NCBI GenBank assembly: GCA_950097145.1
Contig: CATNCF010000007.1
Location: 25,572-89,571, forward strand
DNA length: 64,000 nt
Direction of reading: 5' to 3'
Origin: an uncultured Lachnospiraceae bacterium
Lineage (GTDB): Bacteria > Bacillota > Clostridia > Lachnospirales > Lachnospiraceae
Positions within the stretch are counted from its first letter, which is position 1; every line of letters starts with the position of its first letter. This document shows, piece by piece, positions 1 through 9,346 of the stretch. Under the pieces are notes generated by a model. That model searched no databases. It was not told the DNA's origin and worked only from the letters and a program-made list of their open reading frames with translations. Made by a program: the position numbers and the translations under genes.

Positions 1-97
1 CACACACTGCGGCGCCCATGCCAGTCAGCGGAACGACGACACCTTACAGAAATTTTATTACGTAATTATAAATAATTCTTAAAAGAAAATAACTCCA

Positions 98-126
98 TTG
101 ACTTCCCATTTTTTCTGCGCTACCAT
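98..126 (+). promoter_or_regulatory. Probable sigma-A promoter of the 158-553 gene
   Basis: TTGACT (98-103) and TACCAT (121-126) are separated by 17 bases, close to the sigma-A consensus. The ribosome binding site AGGAGA (145-150) and the ATG at 158 follow at sensible distances. This is pattern evidence only. Confidence 0.5.
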
Positions 127-157
127 GAAGAAAATATACCGTACAGGAGATGAGATT

Positions 158-553
158 ATGAAACAAAAAATACAGCATTTCATGATGGGAAGATATGGCG
201 CTGACCATCTTGGACAATTATTGATGGGAATGTCCGTTGTGGCCTTACTAATTTCCCTGTTTACCAGGCTGGATATTTTTTATATTTTTGCACTGGGATT
301 GATGGGATATGAATATTATCGCATGATGTCCCGCCAAATTGAACGGCGGTACGGCGAAAACCAAAAGTTTATGAACTGGCGGTACCAGCTTGCCATAAAA
401 TGGAATAGAAAGAAAGAGCATATCAGACAGCGGAAAACCCATCGTTTTTACAAATGCCCCTCCTGCCGGCAGAATGTAAGGGTTCCCAGAGGGAAAGGAA
501 AGATTTGTATTACCTGTCCCAAATGCAGTGCCGAATTTATCAAAAAAAGCTAG
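158..553 (+). CDS. Small membrane protein with C-terminal zinc ribbon
   Basis: This 131-residue protein of unknown specific role has two adjacent hydrophobic stretches near residues 20-50, a basic linker, and a C-terminal zinc-ribbon-like knuckle pair (CPSCRQ near residue 103 and CPKC near residue 122). The ORF track starts at 98, but the ATG at 158 is better because AGGAGA lies 7 bases upstream and the earlier codons overlap the promoter-like sequence. It is transcribed opposite to the converging pyrBI genes and ends before a strong hairpin. I read it as a membrane-anchored cytosolic metal-binding domain. The family is seen often in Lachnospiraceae, but I know of no function. Confidence 0.75.
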   Translation: MKQKIQHFMMGRYGADHLGQLLMGMSVVALLISLFTRLDIFYIFALGLMGYEYYRMMSRQIERRYGENQKFMNWRYQLAIKWNRKKEHIRQRKTHRFYKCPSCRQNVRVPRGKGKICITCPKCSAEFIKKS

Positions 554-581
554 TGTATTTTTCAAACACGCTCTAATACTA

Positions 582-616
582 CTGCCTTCGTTTTATCACA
601 ACGAAGGCAGGTATTT
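582..616 (+). terminator. Intrinsic terminator between convergent genes
   Basis: An 11-bp perfect stem (CTGCCTTCGTT / AACGAAGGCAG) with a 7-base loop is followed by GTATTTTT on the plus strand. It sits between the end of the zinc-ribbon gene and the end of pyrI. The minus-strand tail is less T-rich, so it serves the plus-strand gene best and may be partly bidirectional. Confidence 0.8.
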
Positions 617-628
617 TTAAGCTTCCGC

Positions 629-1072
629 TCATCTTCTTATCTTTTTATGCCCCTTGTATTTTTCCTCACAATATTTACAGCGATAGATCTGTGCGTCCTC
701 GTCTGTCAAGTAGAAAATTTGATCCAATTCCTGTTCAATGGAGGTGATGCAGCGGGGATTTCTGCAGTGAATGACATTTTTAATCTCTTTGGGAAGCTGA
801 AGCTCCCGCTTTTCTACAATTTTTTCGCCCTTGATAATATTGACTGTAATATTATGGTCAATAAATCCCAGCACATCTAAATCCAAAGCGTCAATATCAC
901 ATTCCACCTTAAGAATATCCTTCTTGCCCATTTTGTTGCTGCGGGCATTTTTGATAATCGCAACACAGCAGTCCAGTTGATCCAACTTGAGATCATGATA
1001 AAGAGACAGGCTGTTCCCCGCCTGTATATGATCTAGTACAAATCCCTCTGTAATGGCACCTACATTTAACAT
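629..1072 (-). CDS. pyrI: Aspartate carbamoyltransferase regulatory chain
   Basis: This is the regulatory subunit of aspartate transcarbamoylase, which binds nucleotide effectors and joins the catalytic trimers of PyrB in de novo pyrimidine synthesis. The 147-residue protein has the N-terminal allosteric domain and a C-terminal zinc domain with four cysteines in the expected pattern (C103, C108, C132, C135). The ATG follows GGAGGTGG and overlaps the end of pyrB by 7 bases, so translation is probably coupled to the catalytic chain. Length and layout are typical for the family. Confidence 0.97.
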   Translation of the reverse strand: MLNVGAITEGFVLDHIQAGNSLSLYHDLKLDQLDCCVAIIKNARSNKMGKKDILKVECDIDALDLDVLGFIDHNITVNIIKGEKIVEKRELQLPKEIKNVIHCRNPRCITSIEQELDQIFYLTDEDAQIYRCKYCEEKYKGHKKIRR

Positions 1073-1986
1073 ACTTCCACCTCCAATAATGTAAGAATCA
1101 AAGCCATCCGCACATAAACGCCATACTGCGCCTGTTTAAAATAAGCAGCCCTCGGGTCATCATCCACATCCACGGATATCTCGTTTACTCTCGGCAGAGG
1201 ATGCATGACAATCATATCTTCCTTGGCCAATTTCATCTTCTTTTTATCCAGAATATAGAAATCCTTCATCCTCACATAATCATCCTCATTAAAAAACCGT
1301 TCTCTCTGTACCCGTGTCATATAAAGAATATCCAGTTCTGCCATTGCATCTTCCAAACGTTCTACCTCCTGGTATGGAATCTTATTTTTCCTGAGCACAT
1401 CTTCGCGGATATAGCTGGGCACACGCAGCTCTTCTGGAGAGATCAAGGTAAATCTGATATTGGGATAGCGAATCAGAGCATGAATCAAAGAATGAACAGT
1501 ACGGCCAAACTTAAGATCACCGCAAAGACCAATGTTAAGATGATCCAGACGTCCTTTAAGAGAACGAATGGTTAGAAGATCTGTCAATGTCTGGGTGGGA
1601 TGCTGGTGTCCGCCATCCCCCGCATTGATAACAGGAATTTTCGACTTCTCGGATGCAACCAGAGGCGCCCCCTCTTTGGGATGGCGCATTGCACAAATAT
1701 CTGCATAACAGGAAATTACCCGAATGGTATCAGAGACACTTTCTCCTTTTGCGGCGGAACTGCTGTCTGCACTGGAAAAACCTAGGACACTGCCTCCCAA
1801 ATTCAGCATGGCAGCCTCAAAACTTAACCTTGTCCTGGTACTCGGCTCATAAAAACAAGTAGCAAGTTTCTTTCCTTCACATGCATGGGCATATTTCTGA
1901 GGATTATTTTCAATATCATTTGCCAGCGTAAGCAGTTTGTCCAGTTCCTCCACAGACAAATCCAGCGGGCTCATTAAATGCTGCAT
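1066..1986 (-). CDS. pyrB: Aspartate carbamoyltransferase catalytic chain
   Basis: Catalyses carbamoyl phosphate plus L-aspartate to N-carbamoyl-L-aspartate, the committed step of pyrimidine synthesis in the cytoplasm. The 306-residue protein shows the carbamoyl-phosphate motif STRTR (residues 49-53), the HPTQ motif (129-132) and the MHPLPR motif near residue 261. Start chosen at the ATG behind AGGAGG. It is the first gene of a pyrBI pair with its own promoter-like sequence 60 bases upstream; pyrI overlaps its 3' end. Full length with all key motifs. Confidence 0.98.
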   Translation of the reverse strand: MQHLMSPLDLSVEELDKLLTLANDIENNPQKYAHACEGKKLATCFYEPSTRTRLSFEAAMLNLGGSVLGFSSADSSSAAKGESVSDTIRVISCYADICAMRHPKEGAPLVASEKSKIPVINAGDGGHQHPTQTLTDLLTIRSLKGRLDHLNIGLCGDLKFGRTVHSLIHALIRYPNIRFTLISPEELRVPSYIREDVLRKNKIPYQEVERLEDAMAELDILYMTRVQRERFFNEDDYVRMKDFYILDKKKMKLAKEDMIVMHPLPRVNEISVDVDDDPRAAYFKQAQYGVYVRMALILTLLEVEVC

Positions 1987-2046
1987 AGAACGCCTCCTAT
2001 CTAAAAAAATAGTATAAGTACCTGCAATGCTCCAGGCATTTTTACT

Positions 2047-2075
2047 ATCATATAACAGACTGGTAATAATTGCAA
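2047..2075 (-). promoter_or_regulatory. Probable pyrBI promoter and leader
   Basis: On the minus strand TTGCAA (2075-2070) and TATGAT (2052-2047) are 17 bases apart. The short leader that follows contains a small hairpin (AATGC/GCATT) and a run of seven Ts before the AGGAGG site of pyrB. The rest of the 187-base gap to the AraC gene shows nothing further that I can name. Confidence 0.6.
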
Positions 2076-2173
2076 GAAAAAGGTTGCAGTTGTGTAAAAG
2101 AATACAAGAAATTCATAATTTTTCACACAAAACGGAAGTCTTTGCCGTAAAAACTTCACCAAATCCCGGTCGT

Positions 2174-3117
2174 CTATTCTATATCCTTTTTTTCGACAAA
2201 AAGATTACGGACCTTCTTTCTTTCAGCCCAGTAATTTACAAATTGTTTATCGTCATCTGATTTCAGCCGCCACTTAGTAGGAGATTCTCCCAAAATCTTC
2301 TTAAAATTACGTTCAAAGGTAGAAACAGAGGAATATCCTATTTTCCAGGCAAGGGCACTCATGGAAATATCCTCCTTCTGCAGAAATTCACATGCCTTCC
2401 GTATGCGGATTGTGTTTATATATTCCAGCGGTGACATTTCTATACAATTCCCAAATAATCTTCGAAAATAGGGTTCACTGATATTGCAGATCTCAGCCAG
2501 ATCCTTAATCTTAAGGTTTTCATTGTAATGAAGCTCAATATGTACAAGAGCCGGCTGTATCTTCTCAATATGCAGAATTTCTTTCTCATGTTCCACTACT
2601 ACATACTAATTAAGCGGATTAGTTCCTGAATCATAACATACAGATAACCGTTCACTGCCTCTCTATTTAATGCCCGCTGTTCCCTGTTTTCTTCTAGAAC
2701 CGCAGAAATTACAGCCGACAGCCTTGGCTGTTCCTCCACACTCACCATAATTGGTCCTCTTGTAATCTGCTGTAAAACCCGTAATTGAAGAAATTCGTCA
2801 TTGGAATAACACTTTTCCACAAACCCGGCTAAATCCAGATACAGGAATTCCCAGGAACAGATACTTCCTTTGGCACTGTATATCCTATGAGGAAAATTAC
2901 TGGGTATCAAGGAAATCATACCCGGCCCATATTTCTCCATATCTTCTCCCACAAATACCAGCCCTTCTCCAGAATAACAATAACCAGCCTGATAAAAATT
3001 ATGAAAATGCTGTTCTGCTGCATGGTAATTCATGGTCCATTTATCCCCCAGCAATGCCCTGTCATACCGCCCCACGGGCATTTCATAAAAAACAACTTCT
3101 TCTGTCTTGTTATCCAT
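2174..3117 (-). pseudogene. AraC-family transcriptional regulator, frameshifted
   Basis: Two adjacent ORFs make one AraC-type regulator of about 315 residues. The upstream part (2599-3117, 172 residues) is a cupin-like ligand-binding domain with a histidine-rich pattern and good ribosome binding site AAGGAG. The downstream part (2174-2596) carries the two helix-turn-helix motifs of the family (KIKDLAEICNISEPYFRRLF and the second repeat ending in GESPTKWR). The upstream frame ends in two consecutive stop codons; the downstream frame is open only four codons earlier, so a single-base change around the GTAGTAGTG repeat at about 2595-2604 would join them. It could be a disrupted gene, a slippage-prone switch, or a sequencing error. 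The target is unknown. Confidence 0.75.
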
Positions 3118-3171
3118 TTGGTGAATCTCCTTGTTATGTTTTGCTTGGGTGATTTATCGGCATCAAACTCT

Positions 3172-3214
3172 AAAAAGCACAAGGGCTCCTCCCAGCTTCG
3201 CTGGGTCCCTCCTC
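3172..3214 (-). terminator. Possible terminator after the TGS/uridine kinase gene
   Basis: On the minus strand a GC-rich hairpin (CCCAGC-GAA-GCTGGG, 3205-3191) lies within a longer imperfect AGCA...TGCT pairing that is followed by TTTTTA at 3176-3171. It lies between the kinase gene end and the AraC start. The U-tract is separated from the strong inner stem, so the call is tentative. Confidence 0.45.
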
Positions 3215-3222
3215 ATGCTAAA

Positions 3223-4887
3223 TTATACATGAAAACAGCTTCCGCCAATGAATTCACGCAAAATAGAATTCTTTGCAATGTCCTCACTGGGCACTGGAAG
3301 AAAATAATCCAGAAATTTTAGCAGCCGCTTTGCTTCAATATACTCCGGGCTGCTCTTGTCTATCTCAAACAGCAGCGGTTCTGCATATTGTTTTAACACT
3401 GCAAGTTCATAAATAAGTGCGGAATTAAACATAATATCCGCATCCTCCTGGAATGGAAAGATATACTGTTCCTCACCTTTGCGGACAGAATCCCACATGC
3501 CAATGGTGGCTTTTGCCGGATGATTCCTGGTTCTTGCATCCCGCACAATCCGCCTTATCATTCTGCCATCCGTAGTAGGCAGGTTATTATGCTCATCAAT
3601 ATTTAACTGGGTCAGGGCGCTGATATAAATTTTCAACTTGCTGGACTTTGGCAGCGAATAAGACAGCTTATCATTCAAACCATGGATTCCCTCCAGCACC
3701 AAGATATCATTTTTCTCAAGCTGCTTAAAAATCCCTTTGTATTCACGCTTTCCAGTTCGGAAATTGTAGGTGGGAAGTTCTACGCGCTCTCCATTCAGCA
3801 GCGCAGACATATCTCTGTTAAACAATTCAATATCCAGCGCCTCCAGACATTCAAAATTATAGCTTCCGTCTGGATGTTTTGGGGTATCTACACGATTAAC
3901 ATAATAGTCGTCCAGTGCAATGGGATGGGGCTTTAACCCCTGTGCCATCATCTGTATGGAAAGACGGTGGGAGAACGTAGTCTTTCCAGAAGAAGAAGGG
4001 CCTGCAATCATAATAAATTTTTTATCCGGCTTATCTGCAATATCTTCAGCAAGCCTTCCAATTTTACGTTCCATCAGCGCTTCCGAAACCAGAATCACAT
4101 CCCGGATCCGCCCCTGGGCTATCGCGTCGTTCAATGCCCCGATGGTTCCAATATCCAGCATTTCTCCCCATTCCACAGACTCTTTTAGCACATGAAATAG
4201 TTTGCCGGAAGGAACAAATTCCGCTGGTTCCTTTGTATTCTCATTGGGAAACAACAATACAAATCCACTTTCATACAGCTTTAGCTCAAAATATTTCAGA
4301 TAACTGGTATTAGGCACCATATATCCATAAAAATAATCTTTGTAATTCCCAATACTGTAAATATTCACTTTGGAACTTCTCCGGTACGCAAACAGCCGCT
4401 CTTTATCGTGCATCCCCAGTTCCTGGAATAAATTCACTGCTTCATCCGTAGAAATACTTGTTTTCTGAATAGGATGGGCTTCCTCCACTAATTGAAGCAT
4501 TTCCTGTTTCAGCCTGCCGATATATTTCTCATCTGCTTTCTCTCCCTGCAATTCACAAAAATACCCCTGGCTGATGGAATGTTCCACGCGTACAGTAACA
4601 GGCTTTCCGTCCTCTTTTGCCAGATTATTTACAGCACGCTGCATTAAAAGCGTAACACTGCGGCGGTAAGCTTTTTTCCCCGCTTTTTCCCTGGTAGTTA
4701 CAAAAGAAAGTGTTCCGTCCGCCTTAACTCTTTTGTGAAGCTCCTTTAAGCGGTTGTTAAACATCACCAGTACAATATCATCCTCATATTTTGACTGATA
4801 CTCTTTTGCAATCTCTAAAAAAGCGGTTCCTGCCGGATACTGCTTCTCTTCCCCCTCAATCCAAATCTGATATGATGATTTTTTCAT
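3223..4887 (-). CDS. TGS-domain nucleoside (uridine) kinase-like protein
   Basis: A 554-residue protein with an N-terminal TGS/threonyl-tRNA-synthetase-like region (about 1-200) and a C-terminal uridine kinase/phosphoribulokinase domain. The P-loop GPSSSGKTT lies near residues 296-304, followed by the DDYYVNR stretch and an LEGIHGLND motif typical of uridine kinases. The ORF track begins 4 codons earlier, but that ATG is part of the ATGGAGG ribosome site; the ATG at 4887 is the better start. It follows the nif3-like gene directly. Family knowledge suggests phosphorylation of a nucleoside or related substrate; the exact substrate is not visible here. Confidence 0.85.
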   Translation of the reverse strand: MKKSSYQIWIEGEEKQYPAGTAFLEIAKEYQSKYEDDIVLVMFNNRLKELHKRVKADGTLSFVTTREKAGKKAYRRSVTLLMQRAVNNLAKEDGKPVTVRVEHSISQGYFCELQGEKADEKYIGRLKQEMLQLVEEAHPIQKTSISTDEAVNLFQELGMHDKERLFAYRRSSKVNIYSIGNYKDYFYGYMVPNTSYLKYFELKLYESGFVLLFPNENTKEPAEFVPSGKLFHVLKESVEWGEMLDIGTIGALNDAIAQGRIRDVILVSEALMERKIGRLAEDIADKPDKKFIMIAGPSSSGKTTFSHRLSIQMMAQGLKPHPIALDDYYVNRVDTPKHPDGSYNFECLEALDIELFNRDMSALLNGERVELPTYNFRTGKREYKGIFKQLEKNDILVLEGIHGLNDKLSYSLPKSSKLKIYISALTQLNIDEHNNLPTTDGRMIRRIVRDARTRNHPAKATIGMWDSVRKGEEQYIFPFQEDADIMFNSALIYELAVLKQYAEPLLFEIDKSSPEYIEAKRLLKFLDYFLPVPSEDIAKNSILREFIGGSCFHV

Positions 4888-4898
4888 AAATTCCTCCA

Positions 4899-5681
4899 TT
4901 ATACAAATAAAAATGGCTGTTTTACCGGCTGGCCAACGATTTCTATCCCCTGAAGCCGTTCCCTGAGATACTCTGTCATATAAGGGATAAACATTTTCTC
5001 CACGCCATAATGTCCTGCATCAATTACTGCAAGTCCCTGTGATGCTGCATCAATTCCTTCATGATGGTCCACATCTCCCGTCACCAATAGCTGGGCTCCT
5101 GCTTTTAGGGCGTTTCTTATCACACTTTTCCCTGACCCTGGGCAGACCGCCGCCTTTTGTACTTTCTGGTTCAGATCTCCGAATACTTTGACAGTATCCA
5201 CTTCAAACGCCTGCTTCACGCGGCTGATACAGGCAGCCAGAGAAATTGCTTCCTGTAAAAATCCAACTCTTCCAATTCCCTCCGGTCCATCTTTTCCCTG
5301 GCAGGTTTCTTCCAGCACCTGGCATTTTGTCATATGCATTCGTTCTGCAGCAAGCTCCGCCATACCTTTCACGTCAAAATTCGTGTGCATGGCATAATAG
5401 GAAATATTATTTTTTATCAATTGAATCACACGTTTTCCCGTGAAATCCAAGGTATTGACTTTCTTCAATCCCTTAAAAATCATAGGATGATGAGTAAGCA
5501 GCATATCTGATTTTTCCTGTACCGCCTCTGAAATTGTCTCTTCTGTGGCATCCAATGCTATGTATATCCTCTTAACCTCCTGCTGAAAGTCTCCCACCAG
5601 AAGCCCCACATTATCCCATTCACATGCAAATTCTTCTGGGGACTGTTCTTGTAATAATGATATGATCTCATTGCATGTCAT
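4899..5681 (-). CDS. Nif3-like dinuclear metal centre protein (YqfO type)
   Basis: A 260-residue member of the Nif3/GTP cyclohydrolase 1 type 2-like family. Metal ligands are visible in LLTHHPMIF (near residues 60-68), AMHTNFD and the C-terminal DAGHYGVE motif. The family binds two metal ions, but its reaction is not settled. Start chosen at the ATG at 5681, which forms an ATGA overlap with the trmK stop; the track start is a GTG inside the AAGGAG ribosome site. It stands in the usual Firmicute order after rpoD and trmK. Confidence 0.9.
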   Translation of the reverse strand: MTCNEIISLLQEQSPEEFACEWDNVGLLVGDFQQEVKRIYIALDATEETISEAVQEKSDMLLTHHPMIFKGLKKVNTLDFTGKRVIQLIKNNISYYAMHTNFDVKGMAELAAERMHMTKCQVLEETCQGKDGPEGIGRVGFLQEAISLAACISRVKQAFEVDTVKVFGDLNQKVQKAAVCPGSGKSVIRNALKAGAQLLVTGDVDHHEGIDAASQGLAVIDAGHYGVEKMFIPYMTEYLRERLQGIEIVGQPVKQPFLFV

Positions 5682-6406
5682 ATTTCCTGCTCCTTCCACA
5701 TTTTTAGTAAGTCTTCAATTTCCATAAGTTCCTGTTCAATCTGAACGTTCCTCTGAGAAACGTCCTGTCTTGCATAAGAAGCCAGACATTCTAAAATTTT
5801 CTCCTTTTGCTTCTTCTGATACTGCAGATACTGGTGCAATACGGGATGGCGCTGTCTTATCAGCAATGGTCCGTACTTTAGGGAAATTTCCGTACTCTCC
5901 GGCTGCCTGCAGTATCCGTCCGCATCTATGGAATATTCCACTGCCATCATACTATAGTATTTTCCATCCTCGTACACCATATCCTCCGCCACAATCCCAT
6001 ATCCACGCTCCAGTAAAAAACTGCGGAATGCGTAAAGTTCAGACTGGGGCTGCAGCACCAGTTTCTTTGCTGTGCGCGCCGCTTGTTCTCCTTGGGACAA
6101 AATACGCATCATCAATTTTCCGCCCATTCCGGCAATCACAATGGTATCTGCTTCTCCTGGCAATAATGAGGAAAGACCGTCCGAACGTCTGGTTTCAATT
6201 TTGCCTTCCATGCCATATTGATTGATATTCTGTTTTGCACGCCGAAGCGGTCCCAGGTTTATATCCATTGCAACGGCTTTCTGGATTTTGCCAGAGGATA
6301 AGAGATAGACTGGTATGTATCCGTGGTCTGTTCCCACATCAGCAAGTACTTCTGCATTTCCCGCCAAGTCAGCAACAGCCAGCAGCCTTTTCGATAACTG
6401 TAACAT
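5678..6406 (-). CDS. trmK: tRNA (adenine-22 N1)-methyltransferase
   Basis: A 242-residue Rossmann-type methyltransferase of the TrmK family, which methylates N1 of A22 in tRNA with S-adenosylmethionine. Visible motifs are the SAM-binding loop VADVGTDHGYIPVYLL near residues 20-35, the acidic VAMDIN and the catalytic-region TIVIAGMGG. The ATG follows AGGAGAGG. It is placed 13 bases after rpoD and overlaps the nif3-like gene by 4 bases, the standard neighbourhood in Firmicutes, which supports the identification. Confidence 0.93.
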   Translation of the reverse strand: MLQLSKRLLAVADLAGNAEVLADVGTDHGYIPVYLLSSGKIQKAVAMDINLGPLRRAKQNINQYGMEGKIETRRSDGLSSLLPGEADTIVIAGMGGKLMMRILSQGEQAARTAKKLVLQPQSELYAFRSFLLERGYGIVAEDMVYEDGKYYSMMAVEYSIDADGYCRQPESTEISLKYGPLLIRQRHPVLHQYLQYQKKQKEKILECLASYARQDVSQRNVQIEQELMEIEDLLKMWKEQEI

Positions 6407-6419
6407 ATCCTCTCCTAAT

Positions 6420-7520
6420 TTAATCCAGATAATCCTTCAGTTTCCTGCTTCTGCTTGGATGGCGCAGCTTACGGAGCGCCTTTGCCTCAATCTGGCGGAT
6501 ACGCTCTCTGGTTACGTTGAACTCCCTTCCAACTTCTTCCAGTGTCCTGGCACGCCCGTCGTCCAGCCCAAAACGCAGGCGCAGTACCTTCTGCTCCCGC
6601 TCTGTCAGGGTTCCCAAAACTTCCACCAATTGTTCCTTCAGCAGTGTAAATGCCGCCGCATCAGCCGGAACTGGAACATTATCATCCTGAATAAAGTCTC
6701 CCAGATGGCTGTCTTCCTCCTCGCCAATGGGCGTCTCCAAAGAAACCGGTTCCTGAGAAATCTTTAAAATTTCCCGTACACGTTCCACCGGCATATTCAT
6801 TTCTTCTGCAATTTCCTCCGGGGAAGGCTCACGTCCCAATTCCTGCAGCAGCTGCCTGGACACACGGATCAGTTTATTAATTGTCTCCACCATGTGTACC
6901 GGAATTCGGATGGTTCTGGCCTGGTCTGCAATCGCCCTGGTAATTGCCTGGCGTATCCACCAGGTTGCATACGTTGAAAATTTATATCCTTTGCGGTAGT
7001 CAAACTTTTCAACGGCCTTAATCAATCCCAGATTTCCTTCCTGAATCAGGTCCAAAAATAACATCCCCCGCCCTACATACCGTTTGGCTATGGAAACCAC
7101 AAGGCGCAGATTGGCTTCTGCCAGGCGTTTCTTGGCTTCCTGGTCTCCCAATTCCATGCGCTTCGCCAGATCGATCTCCTCCTCTGCGGTAAGCAAAGGC
7201 ACCTTGCCGATCTCCTTTAAGTACATACGAACAGGATCTTCAATGGAAATTCCATCCGGAACGGAAAGATCAATATTCTCAACTTCCACATCGTCGTCAT
7301 CGTCAATGAGAATATCGTCATCGTCATCATCAGAAATCCGCAGCACGTCAATATTATTGGATTCCAGAAAATCCAGAATTTTCTCAAACTGTTCTGCATC
7401 CAGTTCCATGTCATGAAAGAAGTCACTGATTTCCCGATATTCCAGGACATTTTTTTTCTTCTTTGCCATGGATAACAATTCCTGCAGTTTTTCGATAAAT
7501 TTCACATTTCTTTCTTCCAT
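6420..7520 (-). CDS. rpoD: RNA polymerase housekeeping sigma factor (sigma-70/sigma-A)
   Basis: Primary sigma factor that directs RNA polymerase to -35/-10 promoters. The 366-residue protein contains region 1.1-like sequence, a marked acidic Asp run (residues about 55-75), region 1.2 ([11 protein letters not shown]), region 2 ([31 protein letters not shown]), region 3 and the region 4 helix-turn-helix ending [18 protein letters not shown]. The track start at 7538 lies on the GGAAGG ribosome site; the ATG at 7520 is preferred. It follows dnaG in the classic operon. The near-consensus promoters elsewhere in the window match this factor. Confidence 0.97.
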   Translation of the reverse strand: MEERNVKFIEKLQELLSMAKKKKNVLEYREISDFFHDMELDAEQFEKILDFLESNNIDVLRISDDDDDDILIDDDDDVEVENIDLSVPDGISIEDPVRMYLKEIGKVPLLTAEEEIDLAKRMELGDQEAKKRLAEANLRLVVSIAKRYVGRGMLFLDLIQEGNLGLIKAVEKFDYRKGYKFSTYATWWIRQAITRAIADQARTIRIPVHMVETINKLIRVSRQLLQELGREPSPEEIAEEMNMPVERVREILKISQEPVSLETPIGEEEDSHLGDFIQDDNVPVPADAAAFTLLKEQLVEVLGTLTEREQKVLRLRFGLDDGRARTLEEVGREFNVTRERIRQIEAKALRKLRHPSRSRKLKDYLD

Positions 7521-7571
7521 TTCGTTTCTTCCTTCCATTCGTTGTTTATATTTTGTCCTAATTTGGTATCT

Positions 7572-9335
7572 TTATACAGATTTAAGCTTCTGCATATTTT
7601 TCTTATCCGCAACCAGCTTCTGCAGCCCTTCCAAATCCGCCGGCTCTAAATGTCTGGAACGGTAACTGATGCTGTTTTCCTTTAACCGGATTAGTGTTTC
7701 TCTCAATGCCTTTTCCTTTTCTGCCGGCGTTGTAACCTCTTTCAGCCTGGCATTAAACAACCCTGCGATCTCTCTCTGCTGTTCCTCATCGGTAAACATA
7801 CTAATAATCCCAGCGGGATTCAGTTTCCCTTTCTCATACTGGGCAAACAGAATTTTTGCCGCCTGCCGGTATAATTCATCCGTAAAGTCCTCAGGGCCCA
7901 GCCAGTCTGAAATTTTTTCAAATAACGACGAATCTTCAATGAGCCAGGTCAGCATAAGCTTTTGGGATTGTTTCATGCCGTCTTCCTTTTTTTTCTTTTC
8001 CTGTACCCCGGATTTCAGGGGCCTGCGTTCCTTTGCAATTCCAACCCTGGTCCCTTGATGCTGTACAAGACTGCGAAGATTCTCAAATCCTATCTGATAC
8101 TTCCCTGCCACGGCTTCTATGTAATTTTCCCGCTCCAATTCTTCCTCAAATTCCAGAATCCTGCCGGCAATGGCATTGTGAAACTTTGTTTTGCTCTCTG
8201 GGTCTTTTAAATCATACTGCCGCTCTAAAACCTCAATTTCGAACATGAAGCTGTTCTGCGCATGGGCAATCCGCTCTTCATAAGCACTGGCCCCCTCTGC
8301 CTTGATGAACTCATCCGGATCCTTATAGGGCGCCATCTTTACAATTTTTGCCGTAATTCCCGCTTCTTTTAAAATTGGGATTGCACGCAGCGCCGCCTTG
8401 ATCCCCGCACCATCACTGTCAAAGGTACAATAAACTTCCTTGGTATACCGCTTGAGCAGACTTGCATGGCCTGAGGTAAATGATGTGCCCAGTGAAGCCA
8501 CTGCATTATCAAAACCAGCCTGATGCAGCGCTATGACATCCATATATCCCTCGCACAAAAGAATATAATGTTTCCTTGTGCTTCTGGCCAAATTTAATCC
8601 ATACAGAGTTCTGCTTTTGTCAAATACCATAGTTTCCGGAGAATTCATATATTTCGGTTCTCCTTCTCCCATGACCCTTCCCCCAAAGCCAACTACCCGG
8701 TTATTGGCATCCATAATCGGAAACATCACACGATTCCAAAATTTATCGCGTCCCCCTCTCTGCTCGTCAATGGTGACAACACCTGAATCTTTCAGGACAG
8801 CGTCCTCGTACCCCTGCTTCCGAAGATATTGGTACAGGTCGTCGCTATATTTATTCGAATACCCAAGACCAAATTTCTTAAGCGTCTCAGGGCTTAACCC
8901 CCGCTTAACAAAATAATTCATTCCAATCTTCCCCTGCTCCATCCGAAGCTGGGCATAAAAATATTTCGCCGCCGCTTTATTGATCTCCATGATCTTTGTC
9001 CGTTTATCTGCTTCCTGCCGTTCTCTTGCAGAGGTTTCCTGTCTGGGCAGTGAAATACCCGCCCTCTGAGCCAGCGTTTCTAATGCCTCATGGAACGTAT
9101 CATTTTCATACTGCATCAGAAAGGTAAATACATTCCCCCCGGCGCCGCAGCCAAAACAGTAATACATCTGCTTATCCTGGGCAACAGAAAAGGAAGGAGT
9201 CTTCTCGTTGTGGAACGGACACAGGCCAAAATGGGTATTTCCCTTTTTCTTAAGGCGCACATAACCTGAGATCACATCTACAATATCATTTGCAGAACGT
9301 ATCTCCTCAATCAGCTCATCAGAATAATATGGCAT
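7572..9335 (-). CDS. dnaG: DNA primase
   Basis: Synthesises RNA primers for DNA replication with the replicative helicase. The 587-residue protein has the N-terminal CHC2 zinc domain (C39, H42, C60, C63), the catalytic TOPRIM core (LLCEGYMDVIALHQAG, then YCTFDSDGAG), and a C-terminal helicase-binding region. The ATG lies behind AAGGAG. It is sandwiched between the dgt-like gene and rpoD, the conserved macromolecular synthesis arrangement, with rpoD 50 bases downstream. Length is normal for the family. Confidence 0.97.
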   Translation of the reverse strand: MPYYSDELIEEIRSANDIVDVISGYVRLKKKGNTHFGLCPFHNEKTPSFSVAQDKQMYYCFGCGAGGNVFTFLMQYENDTFHEALETLAQRAGISLPRQETSARERQEADKRTKIMEINKAAAKYFYAQLRMEQGKIGMNYFVKRGLSPETLKKFGLGYSNKYSDDLYQYLRKQGYEDAVLKDSGVVTIDEQRGGRDKFWNRVMFPIMDANNRVVGFGGRVMGEGEPKYMNSPETMVFDKSRTLYGLNLARSTRKHYILLCEGYMDVIALHQAGFDNAVASLGTSFTSGHASLLKRYTKEVYCTFDSDGAGIKAALRAIPILKEAGITAKIVKMAPYKDPDEFIKAEGASAYEERIAHAQNSFMFEIEVLERQYDLKDPESKTKFHNAIAGRILEFEEELERENYIEAVAGKYQIGFENLRSLVQHQGTRVGIAKERRPLKSGVQEKKKKEDGMKQSQKLMLTWLIEDSSLFEKISDWLGPEDFTDELYRQAAKILFAQYEKGKLNPAGIISMFTDEEQQREIAGLFNARLKEVTTPAEKEKALRETLIRLKENSISYRSRHLEPADLEGLQKLVADKKNMQKLKSV

Positions 9336-9346
9336 CTATTCTCCTT

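Noticed and set aside
2027-2260. Plus-strand ORF in the pyrB-AraC gap
   Set aside because: It covers the pyrB promoter and the AraC tail antisense, has no ribosome site, and matches no family.
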